Source of the DNA: an uncultured Prevotella sp.
GTDB lineage: Bacteria; Bacteroidota; Bacteroidia; Bacteroidales; Bacteroidaceae
DNA: 64,000 bases
Assembly (NCBI GenBank): GCA_900317685.1
Contig: ONHQ01000013.1
Location: 1 to 64,000 of the forward strand
Reading direction: 5' to 3'
A model generated the notes under the pieces. That model was not told the origin of the DNA. It ran no database searches and worked only from the letters and a program-made list of their open reading frames with translations. Positions 43,604 to 52,847 of the stretch are shown here, in pieces (position 1 is the stretch's first letter; every line of letters begins with the position of its first letter). Both the position numbers and the translations under genes were made by a program.

Positions 43604-43610
43604 AGTGTTG

Positions 43611-43752
43611 AATGTTGAGAGTTGAAAGTTAAATGATATGTGATGAGTTGCTCAATGTTGATGTATTCAATATTGAGGTTCTCAATGTTGAGTTATTCTG
43701 AGTGATTCAGTATTGAGTTATTCAATGTTGAATAATGAGTGTTGAATGATGA
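43611..43752. repeat. degenerate TTGAATGTTGA-type simple repeats
   Basis: Short units related to TTGAATGTTGA or TCAATGTTGA recur about a dozen times in the spacer between the two acyltransferase genes. The complementary strand would encode FNIQHS-like peptides, a known Bacteroidetes intergenic oddity. The same repeat fills 46825-47005. Confidence 0.7.
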
Positions 43753-43759
43753 GCAGGTC

Positions 43760-44866
43760 TTAGCTCCTCACTTCCTTTGGGCTTGGAATCTTCTTCATCA
43801 CTTCTTTCAGCAGCCAGGCAACACCCAGGGAGGTGATGACGTAGAGCAACAATCCCGTGTAGTTGTCACCCTGGCGCGAGATGGGGATAAACACCTTGCG
43901 CAATACAGGATGGATGACGAAGAGAGCCGCGGAGATGGAGCCCAGCCATGAGAAGGCATACCATAGGGTGTCGCGCAGACGTTGCATTGGCAGCAGCGAA
44001 AGGGTCTTCACGAAATAGACTGTGGCGTAGCACACCATTGCCGGAACGAAAGCCCAAGCGTAGTAGTTGGCACTCATCGACACGATGAAGAATGAGCAGA
44101 CGACCCAGCTCATCAGCGCGCCGCCGAAGTTCATGCGCACCAGCATGATGCGCTCGCCATAGCGCGCAAAGAGAATGCCGAGACCGAAGGGCAGCATGCC
44201 GCCCATGAAGTTGTAGCGATAATAGTTGATGGTATCACTCTCGGGGCCCATCGTCATTTGTATTCCGAGACATACGGCCATCAGTCCTGCTGTCCATCCC
44301 CAATGGCGGCGGTAGAGCAGCAGACGGTAGACGAGGTAGAGCTGGAGCATCAGACCGAAGAACCAGTAAGGACCCGGCCAGATGTTGTCGTCGGGATGGG
44401 CAAGGAAGTTGTTCACCATTCCTAACTGTGTCACGATTTGCACCACGGTGTAGTGCCAGCTGCCCGGTGTGATGGCGTCGACAATGGTGAAACAGATAAA
44501 TCCGACGATCATCATCTTGAATAGTTTCAGAAAGTGATAGCGGATGAAGCCCCATGTGTTCACCTTCGGTTCCAGACGTGGGCCGGGCTTGGTGTTGCCG
44601 TATTTCCTTTCCAGACCAAAGGCACTGAGGAAGAGGAAGACGGGCACACCATAGTGCCCGAAGAACGAGATAAGGTGCATCGGCAGCAAAGTGTCGGGGC
44701 GGGCGCAGACTTGCATCAGCCAGTCGACATTGTGCTGGAAGTATTGATATTCGTTCTCCTTCACCACAGGATTGAGCCAGTGGCAGTAGTTGTGCAGGAA
44801 GATGCCGAGGATAGCCAGTCCCCGCATCACGTTGCATTCCGTACGAGTTAATAATTCTGCGTTCAT
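43760..44866 (-). CDS. acyltransferase family 3 membrane protein (B)
   Basis: The 368-residue membrane acyltransferase opens CNVMRGLAILGIFLHNYCHW with the conserved His in FLHN, and then has FFGHYGVPVFLFLSAFGLERKYG. It overlaps the preceding phosphoethanolamine transferase gene by 4 nt. It is a likely glycan O-acyltransferase, distinct from protein A. Confidence 0.83.
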   Translation of the reverse strand: MNAELLTRTECNVMRGLAILGIFLHNYCHWLNPVVKENEYQYFQHNVDWLMQVCARPDTLLPMHLISFFGHYGVPVFLFLSAFGLERKYGNTKPGPRLEPKVNTWGFIRYHFLKLFKMMIVGFICFTIVDAITPGSWHYTVVQIVTQLGMVNNFLAHPDDNIWPGPYWFFGLMLQLYLVYRLLLYRRHWGWTAGLMAVCLGIQMTMGPESDTINYYRYNFMGGMLPFGLGILFARYGERIMLVRMNFGGALMSWVVCSFFIVSMSANYYAWAFVPAMVCYATVYFVKTLSLLPMQRLRDTLWYAFSWLGSISAALFVIHPVLRKVFIPISRQGDNYTGLLLYVITSLGVAWLLKEVMKKIPSPKEVRS

Positions 44867-46752
44867 TTTTCTTTGGGTCGTAACTTGTCGTAGTCAACCT
44901 TGTTCTTGAGTATTCTCGGTCGCGAGGCATCGTACTCGGGCGACAGCAAGTTGTATTGTGCGTGATAGTCTTTCGTGGAGATGCCGGCGAGCCATAGCAG
45001 CATGTGCGGCAGGGCGTCGGTCATGAAGGGCTTGCGACGGGCTGCCTTGATGGCCTGGAAGATGGCGGGATGCAGCCGGGCATAGCTCCGGGAACAGTAG
45101 ATCCAGAAGGGTACCTCGAACTCGTAGTGTGCCAACGGCCAGTCTACTTCGGCGCTATGGTTGCGGCACACGATGTTGCGTCCGGGCTCATAGCATTCCT
45201 CGCCGTGGTCGGGCATGTAGATGACGATGGCGTTGCGCTTGGAGAAACGCTTGACGATAGCCGTGACGATGGAGTCGTTGTAGTGCACGGCATTGTCGTA
45301 GTCGGCAATCATCTGTCGCCGTCCGGGTCCGAGTTCGGGTCGGTGCTCTTTATAGTCGTCGGGAGTGAACACACGCTGGTTGTCGGGACAGCGCTGGCGG
45401 TAGCTCACGTGCTGGCCGATGAGATGGAAGATGATGAGGTTGTGGTGGGTCTCCTGTCCGGGCCGCACGCGGTCTATGGTGATCTGCCCGTCCTTCACCT
45501 TGCTGTCGTAGTCGCTCAGCAGTCCCGCATCGTAGCGGTAGAGCTGACTGTTGCGGGTGTCGAACTGTGCCTCGCTGAGCGTGGAATCGTTGAGGAAGAA
45601 GCCGCCGGAGAAGTCGTACACGGCCTCCTTGGCACGCGGCAGGAACTGGTTGGTCAGGAAGGTGACATGGTAACCGGCCTTGCGGAACAGTTCCGGGAAG
45701 AGCGGATAGTCGCACCACTCGCCTTTCTCTCCGACGACGTGGGTGGAGAAAACATTCTTAAAGACAAAGCTGGTCAGGTTCCAGCAGCTCACCACATCGG
45801 TGAACTTGGTGAGGAGTCCTGTGCGCTCCAGCTTTTTCTGCCGTGGTGTAGTGTTGAGGAAATAGTTGTATTGGGCATCGTGCGCCTTGCTGTAGCTCTC
45901 GCCGATGATGAGCACGATGGTTGGCGAGGTGTAGCTGCACGAGTCTACCTTGGCATTCTTGGCGGCGGCAATGCACTTCTCCACTTGCTGCGAAGCGAGG
46001 TGGTTGCTGTACATGCTGAAGGCCAAGCGGTAGATGGGCAAGTAGAACTGTGCGTGGTCGGCGGCGGTGAGCTTATGCTCGATGGTGCCAATGGTCGGTG
46101 CCGTCATCATGCGGGTCATCTCCACCTTGTTGTGCCAACTGGTGATGGCGCTGGTGATGAGCAGGACGGCCACGGCGATGCCACTGATCAGCGTCACAGG
46201 CACGTGTTGCCAACGTTGGCGGGTACGGTCTTTCCATGCTTCAAAGAGCAGATGCTGACGCTCTGTGAGCAACCGGCACCACCGGTGTCGCAGGGCAATG
46301 AGGGCGTGAACCACGATGAGCAGCACGATCCAGCCGACCGGCGAGAAGAGTACATCGGGAGTGAGATAGGAACTTAGAAACTCACTGGCCTCGCGGCTGT
46401 CGGTCTCTGCAACCAAAAGGAGCATGGCCGGATTGAGTGTGGAGCCGAACTTCCAATAGCAGTAGACATCGGCCATGGTGGTGGCGTAGAGGACTACATA
46501 GAGCAGGCGGCGCACCCACACACGTACCTTGTGGGGCAGAAGGGCCAGCACCACGCAGGCAAGATAGGTGTCGAGAAACAACTCGAGAAAGAGATTGTCG
46601 TAGAGGAAGTGGTCGCTGTTGAAGTCCACACGGTCACTCGATGGCGCTATCAGAGCGGTGACAATGCCAAGAGCGTACATCATGAAGAAAAATACACCAT
46701 TGCGTGTAATAGGCTTCAAGAGAAACTGTGCTATACGGTGTAAACGGGTCAT
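44863..46752 (-). CDS. phosphoethanolamine transferase-like membrane sulfatase-fold enzyme
   Basis: The 629-residue protein has five N-terminal transmembrane helices (about residues 15-215) and a periplasmic alkaline-phosphatase-fold domain. IVLIIGESYSKAHDAQYNY carries the first metal ligand (Glu), the Thr in CWNLTSFVF is the probable nucleophile, and IYMPDHGEECYEPG and CRNHSAEVDWPLAHYEFEVPFWIY carry later metal ligands. This is the EptA/CptA layout that adds phosphoethanolamine to lipid A or glycans. The acceptor here is unknown. It is the first gene of the leftward operon. Confidence 0.88.
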   Translation of the reverse strand: MTRLHRIAQFLLKPITRNGVFFFMMYALGIVTALIAPSSDRVDFNSDHFLYDNLFLELFLDTYLACVVLALLPHKVRVWVRRLLYVVLYATTMADVYCYWKFGSTLNPAMLLLVAETDSREASEFLSSYLTPDVLFSPVGWIVLLIVVHALIALRHRWCRLLTERQHLLFEAWKDRTRQRWQHVPVTLISGIAVAVLLITSAITSWHNKVEMTRMMTAPTIGTIEHKLTAADHAQFYLPIYRLAFSMYSNHLASQQVEKCIAAAKNAKVDSCSYTSPTIVLIIGESYSKAHDAQYNYFLNTTPRQKKLERTGLLTKFTDVVSCWNLTSFVFKNVFSTHVVGEKGEWCDYPLFPELFRKAGYHVTFLTNQFLPRAKEAVYDFSGGFFLNDSTLSEAQFDTRNSQLYRYDAGLLSDYDSKVKDGQITIDRVRPGQETHHNLIIFHLIGQHVSYRQRCPDNQRVFTPDDYKEHRPELGPGRRQMIADYDNAVHYNDSIVTAIVKRFSKRNAIVIYMPDHGEECYEPGRNIVCRNHSAEVDWPLAHYEFEVPFWIYCSRSYARLHPAIFQAIKAARRKPFMTDALPHMLLWLAGISTKDYHAQYNLLSPEYDASRPRILKNKVDYDKLRPKEK

Positions 46753-46791
46753 ATAATAGATACCTATGAGTTGTGAATCACTTTAACCTTG

Positions 46792-46822
46792 CAAAATTAA
46801 GCATTTTCCGGCATATAACCAA
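46792..46822 (-). promoter_or_regulatory. promoter of the phosphoethanolamine transferase operon
   Basis: TTG, a 20-nt spacer and TAATTTTG on the minus strand, with the -7 element 40 nt before the start codon at 46752. Confidence 0.65.
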
Positions 46823-46824
46823 TT

Positions 46825-47005
46825 TTTGAATGTTGAATGTTGTGTGTGGAATGAATGGAATGTTGAATGATGAGTGTGGAATGATGAAAGTACAGAGTGT
46901 CGACTGATGAATGCACGGAGTGTTGACAGTTGAGAGTTGAACGATGAATTGGCTGAATGATGAATGTTGAGTGATAAATGTTGAATGGGTTGAATGTGGA
47001 ATGCT
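46825..47005. repeat. degenerate TTGAATG/GTTGAA simple repeats
   Basis: The same repeat type as at 43611-43752 fills most of the spacer between the phosphoethanolamine transferase promoter and the desulfoferrodoxin terminator. Frames open on the minus strand here (HSTFIIQ, FNIQHS) are not genes. Confidence 0.75.
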
Positions 47006-47020
47006 CAAAGCTTAACAAAA

Positions 47021-47051
47021 AAGCCAGACTACGGATAAGGTAGTCTGGCTT
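47021..47051 (-). terminator. terminator of the desulfoferrodoxin gene
   Basis: AAGCCAGACTAC pairs perfectly with GTAGTCTGGCTT across a 7-nt loop. The minus-strand copy is followed by TTTTT. It lies about 60 nt after the stop codon. Confidence 0.9.
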
Positions 47052-47110
47052 TCTTTCTATAGGATGGGCAGCAGGGCCGCTAAAACGAGCCGCTGCCATA
47101 GTCTTTGCGT

Positions 47111-47479
47111 TTACTTAGAGCGCCACAGTCCGTGGAGGTTGCAATACTCACGTGCGTAGACGTTCTTGGCGTCGGTCTTGAACTCTGCCACTGGCTTGTC
47201 GCTCGGGGTGAGATATTTGCGCAGCACCTCGTTGTTGTCGGTGATGAGCTCGATGAACTGGATGTAGTGAGCCTCAGTCATGGGATGCTCAACCTCGCCT
47301 ACGGTGACGCGGTATCCGCCCTCGATCTTCTCCACAACGGGAACGTGCTTCTCTGTGGCAGCGTCGGTGGTGTTCTCCTTGAGCTGCTTGAATCCGCATA
47401 CGTCCTTGTCGGTGGGAACGATAACCTCTACGATGTTGCCGCACTCAGCGCACTTATATACTTCGTTTCTCTTTGCCAT
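47111..47479 (-). CDS. desulfoferrodoxin-type superoxide reductase with incomplete centre I
   Basis: The 122-residue protein has the superoxide reductase site: His45 in EKHVP, His65 in EHP, His71 in AHY, and Cys113/His116 in YCNLH. The N-terminal desulforedoxin domain shows Cys10 and Cys13 (CAEC), but the normal CC pair is CG at 28-29, leaving three of the four iron-binding cysteines. Superoxide reductases convert superoxide to hydrogen peroxide without releasing oxygen, typical of anaerobes. Monocistronic with its own promoter and terminator. Confidence 0.93.
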   Translation of the reverse strand: MAKRNEVYKCAECGNIVEVIVPTDKDVCGFKQLKENTTDAATEKHVPVVEKIEGGYRVTVGEVEHPMTEAHYIQFIELITDNNEVLRKYLTPSDKPVAEFKTDAKNVYAREYCNLHGLWRSK

Positions 47480-47523
47480 AATGTTTTTGTTGTGTTAAAT
47501 GTTGTTTGACTTTATATCACTCA

Positions 47524-47555
47524 CAAAGATAGCATTCTTTTCTGAAAGTAACAAA
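47524..47555 (-). promoter_or_regulatory. promoter of the desulfoferrodoxin gene
   Basis: TTTG, exactly 20 nt, and TATCTTTG on the minus strand, with the -7 element 45 nt before the ATG. Confidence 0.75.
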
Positions 47556-47601
47556 TAATTGTGCGGAGGCAGTGCGTGTTTTATGATATTTTGACTAAAA
47601 G

Positions 47602-48630
47602 CTATTGTTCCATGTCTTTCTCGGCCATGCACTCCATCTCCACCAGCCATTGTGGACGGCAAACCTTGGCGTGGAGTAGTACATAGGGTATGCCAGGATG
47701 ATGGCTGTCGAGATAGCGTCCTACGGTCTTGCGGTCGGCGAAGTCGCGCAGGTAGACGACGAAGTAACGGATGTCGCTCATCTGTGCTTCTCCGTCAGCA
47801 AGCAGTGCACGGATATTGTCCAGCAGTCGCGCGGTTTGTCGCTCCACGTCGCCGGGGTAGAGCACTTGCCCTTGGTTGTCGATGCTGGCCGTTCCCGAGA
47901 TATAGTAAATATTGCGGTGGGGCAGTGTCAGTCGGGTGCCGCGCTCAAAGGCTACGCCGTATTCATGGGTAGGGTTGAGATGGCCGAGGGCTTGAAGATA
48001 CTTCAGCTGATCGGACTCTACGCTGGGCAGCGAGAGAAAGTCGATGGCCACGGTGGCGTAGCGCGTCTCGGAATAGCCTCCGATACCCGTGCTGGCTACA
48101 TAGTGAGTGTCGGCGGTAAGACCGTAGCGACGGAAGACATCGTTGCGTGCCCGCACCACACCGTCGTAGTTTACGTCGATGTCGGCAACGTAGATCCAGG
48201 TGCGCACGAGGTTTTCGCGAATGGTCATCTCTGTTCCTTGCAGGCTCTGGATGTATCGCTCAAAGAGGGTGAGTGTTTGTAGATAACTGCTCACGCCTTG
48301 TGCTTCTTCATCGCTGAGACGCAGACTTTGGAACCGGAAGCCGTCATCGTTGTGTCCGGCTTCCGCCAACAGAGCGATCTTGCTGCCGTCGGCCGGTGCT
48401 TGCCCTATGATGGTGCAAGGATGCTGGGCGAGACAGTCTTGGTAGAGGGGAGAAGTCTTCAGCGTGTCGTATTGGTTGAGGATGTCGCTGAGAAATACTT
48501 TGCAGTAGCGGAGTTCGCCGGCGGTCTGCTGGTTGTCGTTCAGCCAACTGTCGAGTTGTTGTTTGATGTCGGCTGTCTGTTGCTCGAAACTGCCTTGTTG
48601 TTGTGCTTTAAAGATTTTGTATTGATTCAT
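47602..48630 (-). CDS. Rid-superfamily (YjgF/chorismatase-like) protein
   Basis: The protein has 342 residues from ATG 48630; another ATG at 48666 gives 12 more. The C-terminal half matches YjgF/Rid and FkbO-type chorismatase sequences: NIYYISGTASIDNQGQ, GDVERQTARLLDNI and the end KVCRPQWLVEMECMA. The N-terminal half (about 1-180) appears to be a second, diverged copy of the fold. Chorismatases and Rid deaminases share this architecture; the key chorismatase residues cannot be confirmed by eye. It follows the CcsBA gene by about 45 nt and may be cotranscribed with it. Confidence 0.65.
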   Translation of the reverse strand: MNQYKIFKAQQQGSFEQQTADIKQQLDSWLNDNQQTAGELRYCKVFLSDILNQYDTLKTSPLYQDCLAQHPCTIIGQAPADGSKIALLAEAGHNDDGFRFQSLRLSDEEAQGVSSYLQTLTLFERYIQSLQGTEMTIRENLVRTWIYVADIDVNYDGVVRARNDVFRRYGLTADTHYVASTGIGGYSETRYATVAIDFLSLPSVESDQLKYLQALGHLNPTHEYGVAFERGTRLTLPHRNIYYISGTASIDNQGQVLYPGDVERQTARLLDNIRALLADGEAQMSDIRYFVVYLRDFADRKTVGRYLDSHHPGIPYVLLHAKVCRPQWLVEMECMAEKDMEQ

Positions 48631-48674
48631 GATTCTAAGTTTTCTTTTGTCGGGTAGCTCTGGCATCTTGTGTT

Positions 48675-50933
48675 TTAAGCATAGCTGTGCATTCCGCTGA
48701 GCAGATAGTTCACGCCAAAATAGGTCATCAGGATGCTCAGGAAGCAGAGCACCATATATATATGGTACGCACGCGGGCGCGACAGTCGCGGCAAGCTTTG
48801 TGTGTGCAAGGCGATGGCGTAGAGCATAAAAGTGATGAGCGCCCACGTCTCTTTCGGATCCCAACTCCAGTAGCTGCCCCAACTGACATTGGCCCAGATA
48901 GCCCCGAGGAAGATGCCGATGCCTAAGGTGACGATGGCGGGATAGAGAAACACGCGGCTGACCACCTGCAGGGCTTCCGCCTGACGGGGACGCACGAGCG
49001 CAGCGAGTCCGCAGAAGAAGGTGATGGCGAGAAAGGCATAGCTCATCATCATGAAACTCACGTGGATGCTAAGCAGTGGCGAGTTGAGTACGGGCATGAG
49101 CGGGCCGATGGCCGGATCCATGAGGCTGATATGACTCACAAGCAGGAAGAAACCGGAGATGAGAAAGCCGAAGGCGCACATCAGCAAGGTCAGACCATTG
49201 TGCCCGGAAGACTGTGCTGCAACAAAGATGAGCACGAAGAGCTGCGACATCCATGCCACGGCGAGTGTCGTCTCATAGCCATTGCCCAGGGGAATGGTGC
49301 CCGAGATCACCCAACGGAGGGCAAGCACGAAGGTCAACAGTAAGAACGAGAGCAGGAGCAGAACACGAAGGGGGTGAGCCGCCTTGGCGGAGCGTCGTGC
49401 CATAAAGACTAAGGCCAGCAAACCCAATGTGAGGTTGAAGATGAAGAGAATCGTGGTGTAGGGCAGACGGTTGTAGATGTTCTCGGCCGCAAGTCGCCCC
49501 TCTGATGGCAGGCTGTTGCCGCCGTTGCGCTGTTGATACTTGGCGATGGCGTCCAGCGTGCTGTTCACGGTGGCGAAGTCACCGCGCCGGGCTACCACGA
49601 AAAGCGTGGCAAACGTGCGTCCGATGAAGTCGGCATCTTTTCTTGGCAACTCTTTGGGAAACCGCTCAAAAGGTGAGAACCACAGTGTGCGGTGGTGGGA
49701 AAACGTATAGGGATAGAGCGTGAATGGGGTACCCTGACGTAGTGTCATCATCATCTGCAGCTTGCTGTCGATGTCGGCGCAGGCCTTGTGAAAGGCATCC
49801 TTGTTGGTGCCGTGGGCGTAGTCATAGGCGGGTTGCCCCAGGATGTACTCGCCGTCGCGGAAGAAGGCGTTTACGCTGGCGTATTTTCCTATGCCTAATT
49901 GCCGGCGCATCTCGCTGCTCTTGATACGAATGAACGGCTCGCCCGACCAGTCCTCGGGGTAGAAAGTCCAGCCCAACAGCACCTGCTCAGCGGTGTAGTC
50001 CTTGTAACTGCGGTTGCCATGGATCTTCTGCACGAAGTCGAGCGCATAGGTCTCCACGGGACAGATGCGGTCGTTGTACTCCATAAGCAACTTGCCAAAG
50101 CGGTCGGCGGTCTCCCGAGGCACGCTGGTCTGGGCGTGGCTGGTGACGGGGACTGCCAGCAGTAATAATATAGTCTTAGTAAGAATAGAGCTGCGCCTTG
50201 CTTGCGATGTATTTTCCTTGCTTTCATTAACGGTGCCGCCCAAATGGGACAGCTGTCGGATACTGCGGCGGAACGTGCCCTTGGGGTCTATGAGCAACCA
50301 GAGCAATGAGAAAAAGAGCAGGCCGTAGCCCGTGTAGGTGGTGGGGATGCCCCAGCGGTCGCTGCTGACGCTGAGTATCGAGCCGAGGTTGTCGGTGTCG
50401 TAGCTGGCTTGGTAGAAGCGGACGCCGTGGTAGACAAAGATCTTGTTCATCGATACTTGGGCGTGGGTGATGGTCTTTCCGTCGGCGATGGAGAAGCGTG
50501 TGATGTAGTCTGAGGCGGCGGTAGTGCCGGGATGATTCACCACGTCGAAGCGGTCGAGTCGGACGACAAAGGGCAGTGGCTGGCTCTTGGTCTCGGTCAT
50601 CGACATCATCTCGCGATAGCTGTCTACCGCTTCGCCTTGCCGTAGATGGAGCGTGCCGCTGAACGAGGTGAGGTGGGTGAGCAGGGCACCCAATAATATA
50701 ATAAGGAGTGATAGGTGGAGCAGCAAGATGTTCCATTTCTTCACGTGTCGCTTGACAATATAAGTGATTCCGCCTGCTGCTAACAGAGCCCACAACAGCG
50801 TGAACCACCATGCGCCATAGATGTGCTCACTGACAAACGGCGCGTTAGAGCAATGCTCCACAACGGTGGCTGCCGCCATGACGACGATGAGAAGCACGTA
50901 AAGGGTGAGAAGAGCTTTCTTGATAAACACCAT
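48675..50933 (-). CDS. fused cytochrome c synthase CcsBA (ResB-CcsA)
   Basis: The 752-residue membrane protein combines a ResB/CcsB-like N-terminal part (membrane segments around 5-85 and 200-220, periplasmic domain between) with a C-terminal CcsA/CcmC-type module. WGSYWSWDPKETWALITFMLYAIALH (segments near residue 690) is the haem-handling WWD motif of CcsA. The fused protein attaches haem to CxxCH motifs of c-type cytochromes outside the membrane. The di-haem oxidoreductase encoded 142 nt upstream is an obvious client. Confidence 0.93.
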   Translation of the reverse strand: MVFIKKALLTLYVLLIVVMAAATVVEHCSNAPFVSEHIYGAWWFTLLWALLAAGGITYIVKRHVKKWNILLLHLSLLIILLGALLTHLTSFSGTLHLRQGEAVDSYREMMSMTETKSQPLPFVVRLDRFDVVNHPGTTAASDYITRFSIADGKTITHAQVSMNKIFVYHGVRFYQASYDTDNLGSILSVSSDRWGIPTTYTGYGLLFFSLLWLLIDPKGTFRRSIRQLSHLGGTVNESKENTSQARRSSILTKTILLLLAVPVTSHAQTSVPRETADRFGKLLMEYNDRICPVETYALDFVQKIHGNRSYKDYTAEQVLLGWTFYPEDWSGEPFIRIKSSEMRRQLGIGKYASVNAFFRDGEYILGQPAYDYAHGTNKDAFHKACADIDSKLQMMMTLRQGTPFTLYPYTFSHHRTLWFSPFERFPKELPRKDADFIGRTFATLFVVARRGDFATVNSTLDAIAKYQQRNGGNSLPSEGRLAAENIYNRLPYTTILFIFNLTLGLLALVFMARRSAKAAHPLRVLLLLSFLLLTFVLALRWVISGTIPLGNGYETTLAVAWMSQLFVLIFVAAQSSGHNGLTLLMCAFGFLISGFFLLVSHISLMDPAIGPLMPVLNSPLLSIHVSFMMMSYAFLAITFFCGLAALVRPRQAEALQVVSRVFLYPAIVTLGIGIFLGAIWANVSWGSYWSWDPKETWALITFMLYAIALHTQSLPRLSRPRAYHIYMVLCFLSILMTYFGVNYLLSGMHSYA

Positions 50934-51011
50934 GTTCTAATGATAATGACTAAAAACGACTATGAGTGTGTTGGTATTGTATTGGGCATCATGTATTTTG
51001 AAAAAAGAGAA

Positions 51012-51062
51012 GTCATGCGGCATGACTCAGGGTCTCCCGACTCCTTGCCCTGACCGCATGAC
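51012..51062 (-). terminator. hairpin terminator after the di-haem oxidoreductase gene
   Basis: GTCATGCGG pairs with CCGCATGAC, with an inner CAGGG/CCCTG stem and a further direct CATGAC repeat. A TTCTC-TTTTTTC tract follows on the minus strand. Confidence 0.75.
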
Positions 51063-51075
51063 GAAAAACATGATG

Positions 51076-52788
51076 TTATATAGCCCGTAAGAATTTCACG
51101 ACACAGTCGCGATCTTTCTTGCTGAGCTTGTAGAACTTCGCCGCAGCGAAGTAAGCCTGGCTGTTTTTGCTATAGCCGTGCCACATGATGGCCTCGATCT
51201 CATTGCGCGCACGGCAGTCGTGGAGTCGGTCTTCGGCGCCGGTGTTGGCCAGCGAGAGTCCGCGTCCCCACAGTGGTGTGGTTCTGCACCAGCTGCCGTG
51301 AATATCGTTCTTCATGCACAGCTTGTGCTGCACGAAGTCAGAATAAGGATAAATCTTCTGATGTGGATATTTCGGCAGTGGTCTCAGACTGATGTTATTC
51401 GGACTCCAATAGTTGTCGTCTCCGGTCGTCCACTGGGGACGGTGGCAGTGAGCGCAGCCCATGCTCATGAAGAGCTCCTTGCCGCGCTGCACATCGGCGT
51501 CGTTGAGGTCACGGGCGCGCGGGATAGAGAGTCCGCGGTGCCATACCATAAAGTTATAGAACTGGTCGTCGCTCATCTCTGCCTGAAACTTATGCCAAGG
51601 ATTGTCGAACTGGTTGGTGCCGGGGCGCAGCAGGTTGTAGACCATCGCCTTCACGCTGTCGCGCGAGCCGTCGCCGTAGTAGGGTGAGGTTGGGTCGGCC
51701 ATGATCTGTTTCAGCACATTCTCGTTCTCCGACATAGCCTTGGCCCAAGCGTTGGTCGTGTAGAGATAGGGACGGTCGGAGCGCGACACGTTGGTGATGT
51801 TCCAAACGGCGTTGGCGCCGGGACCGTCCTGCAGAGATGCACGGGTGAGGGCATAGGTGAAGCGCTTGAGCATTTTCTCGACAGGCTGTCCTTTAGAGTC
51901 GGTGCCGGGAACAGTGAACTTATACCAGGCACTGGCTGCCATGTCGTTGGCTCCTTTGTCCCAAAAGCTTGGGTTCAGTTCCACGCCGACAGCAGCTTCT
52001 TTCTTATATTGTGCGATGATAGAGTCTTGGGGAATGGCATCGATGAGACCCGTACCGATGACGCCGATCGTCGACTCCAGTCTGACAGCATAGTTGGTCG
52101 GCTTCGGGTCGGTGTTGAAGGCGCTCTCTGGGATCGTCACCTCAGGAAAGATAAGGTCGTAGGTTTCGCCGTCGGGAAACTTCATTGGCAGGCCCGACTC
52201 CATGGCGGTGACGTGCTTCCACTCTATCTTGATCTGACTGCCATCGATAGGTGGCAGGAAGGGCGCATTAGAGAGTGTCTGTGGCATGCCCGTCACCTCA
52301 GAGATATAGGCACCGTCGTTGCTGCCTTCGGATTTAGGATGGTAGACAGCTAACAGATAGCCGTTGCCGTAAGTCGAGGGGTAGGAGGTCTGTCGCTTGC
52401 CGTGGCCGTAGCCCGGGTGACAGTCGATGCACGAAGAGCGCAGATAGGCCGGGCCGAGTCCTTTGAAGGGGGCTGTGTTGTCGGTGAAGTTGCGCTCAAA
52501 GACAGCCTCGCCGAGTTTGAAGGCCAACTCCAGTTTTTCGTTGTCCTCCACAGCGGGCGTCTCGTCTTCATAGCAACCGGCAGTGACGTTGTCGGTGGTG
52601 CCGAGTTTACCGCCCGGATACCATTCGTCGGCAGAGAAGTTACCCACGGTCTTTCCTACATATTCAGCGTCTTCCACATTGCCCTGCCCGCTGACATCAG
52701 GGTCATTGTCCTTGCAGGCAGACAGCCCCATGGCCATCAGTCCTGCAAAGAGTAAGAGAGATTTATTCGTACAGTAGTTCATTGTCAT
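51076..52788 (-). CDS. di-haem c-type cytochrome lipoprotein of the thiol oxidoreductase (DHOR) family
   Basis: The 570-residue protein begins with a lipoprotein signal (MTMNYCTNKSLLLFAGLM, lipobox LSAC). Two CxxCH motifs are visible, SSCIDCHPGYGH (residues about 125-135) and GCAHCHRPQW (about 450), as in the DUF1111/DHOR family. The start at 52788 (or ATG 52782) was chosen because an upstream in-frame extension overlaps the imelysin gene. DHOR genes commonly travel with imelysin-type genes. An electron-transfer role in iron handling is inferred. Confidence 0.85.
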   Translation of the reverse strand: MTMNYCTNKSLLLFAGLMAMGLSACKDNDPDVSGQGNVEDAEYVGKTVGNFSADEWYPGGKLGTTDNVTAGCYEDETPAVEDNEKLELAFKLGEAVFERNFTDNTAPFKGLGPAYLRSSCIDCHPGYGHGKRQTSYPSTYGNGYLLAVYHPKSEGSNDGAYISEVTGMPQTLSNAPFLPPIDGSQIKIEWKHVTAMESGLPMKFPDGETYDLIFPEVTIPESAFNTDPKPTNYAVRLESTIGVIGTGLIDAIPQDSIIAQYKKEAAVGVELNPSFWDKGANDMAASAWYKFTVPGTDSKGQPVEKMLKRFTYALTRASLQDGPGANAVWNITNVSRSDRPYLYTTNAWAKAMSENENVLKQIMADPTSPYYGDGSRDSVKAMVYNLLRPGTNQFDNPWHKFQAEMSDDQFYNFMVWHRGLSIPRARDLNDADVQRGKELFMSMGCAHCHRPQWTTGDDNYWSPNNISLRPLPKYPHQKIYPYSDFVQHKLCMKNDIHGSWCRTTPLWGRGLSLANTGAEDRLHDCRARNEIEAIMWHGYSKNSQAYFAAAKFYKLSKKDRDCVVKFLRAI

Positions 52789-52847
52789 GAAAGTGATTTG
52801 AATTTTTCTCTTTCCTCCCGCCTTTTGGAGAGGAAAGAGCTTACGCG

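Noticed and set aside
45004-46377. 457-codon plus-strand frame opposite the phosphoethanolamine transferase
   Set aside because: Composition shadow of the minus-strand gene with low-complexity Val/His/Glu sequence and no domain.
46797-47099. Minus-strand frames reading HSTFIIQ / FNIQHS before the desulfoferrodoxin terminator
   Set aside because: The peptide comes from a simple DNA repeat common in Bacteroidetes spacers; no start signal.
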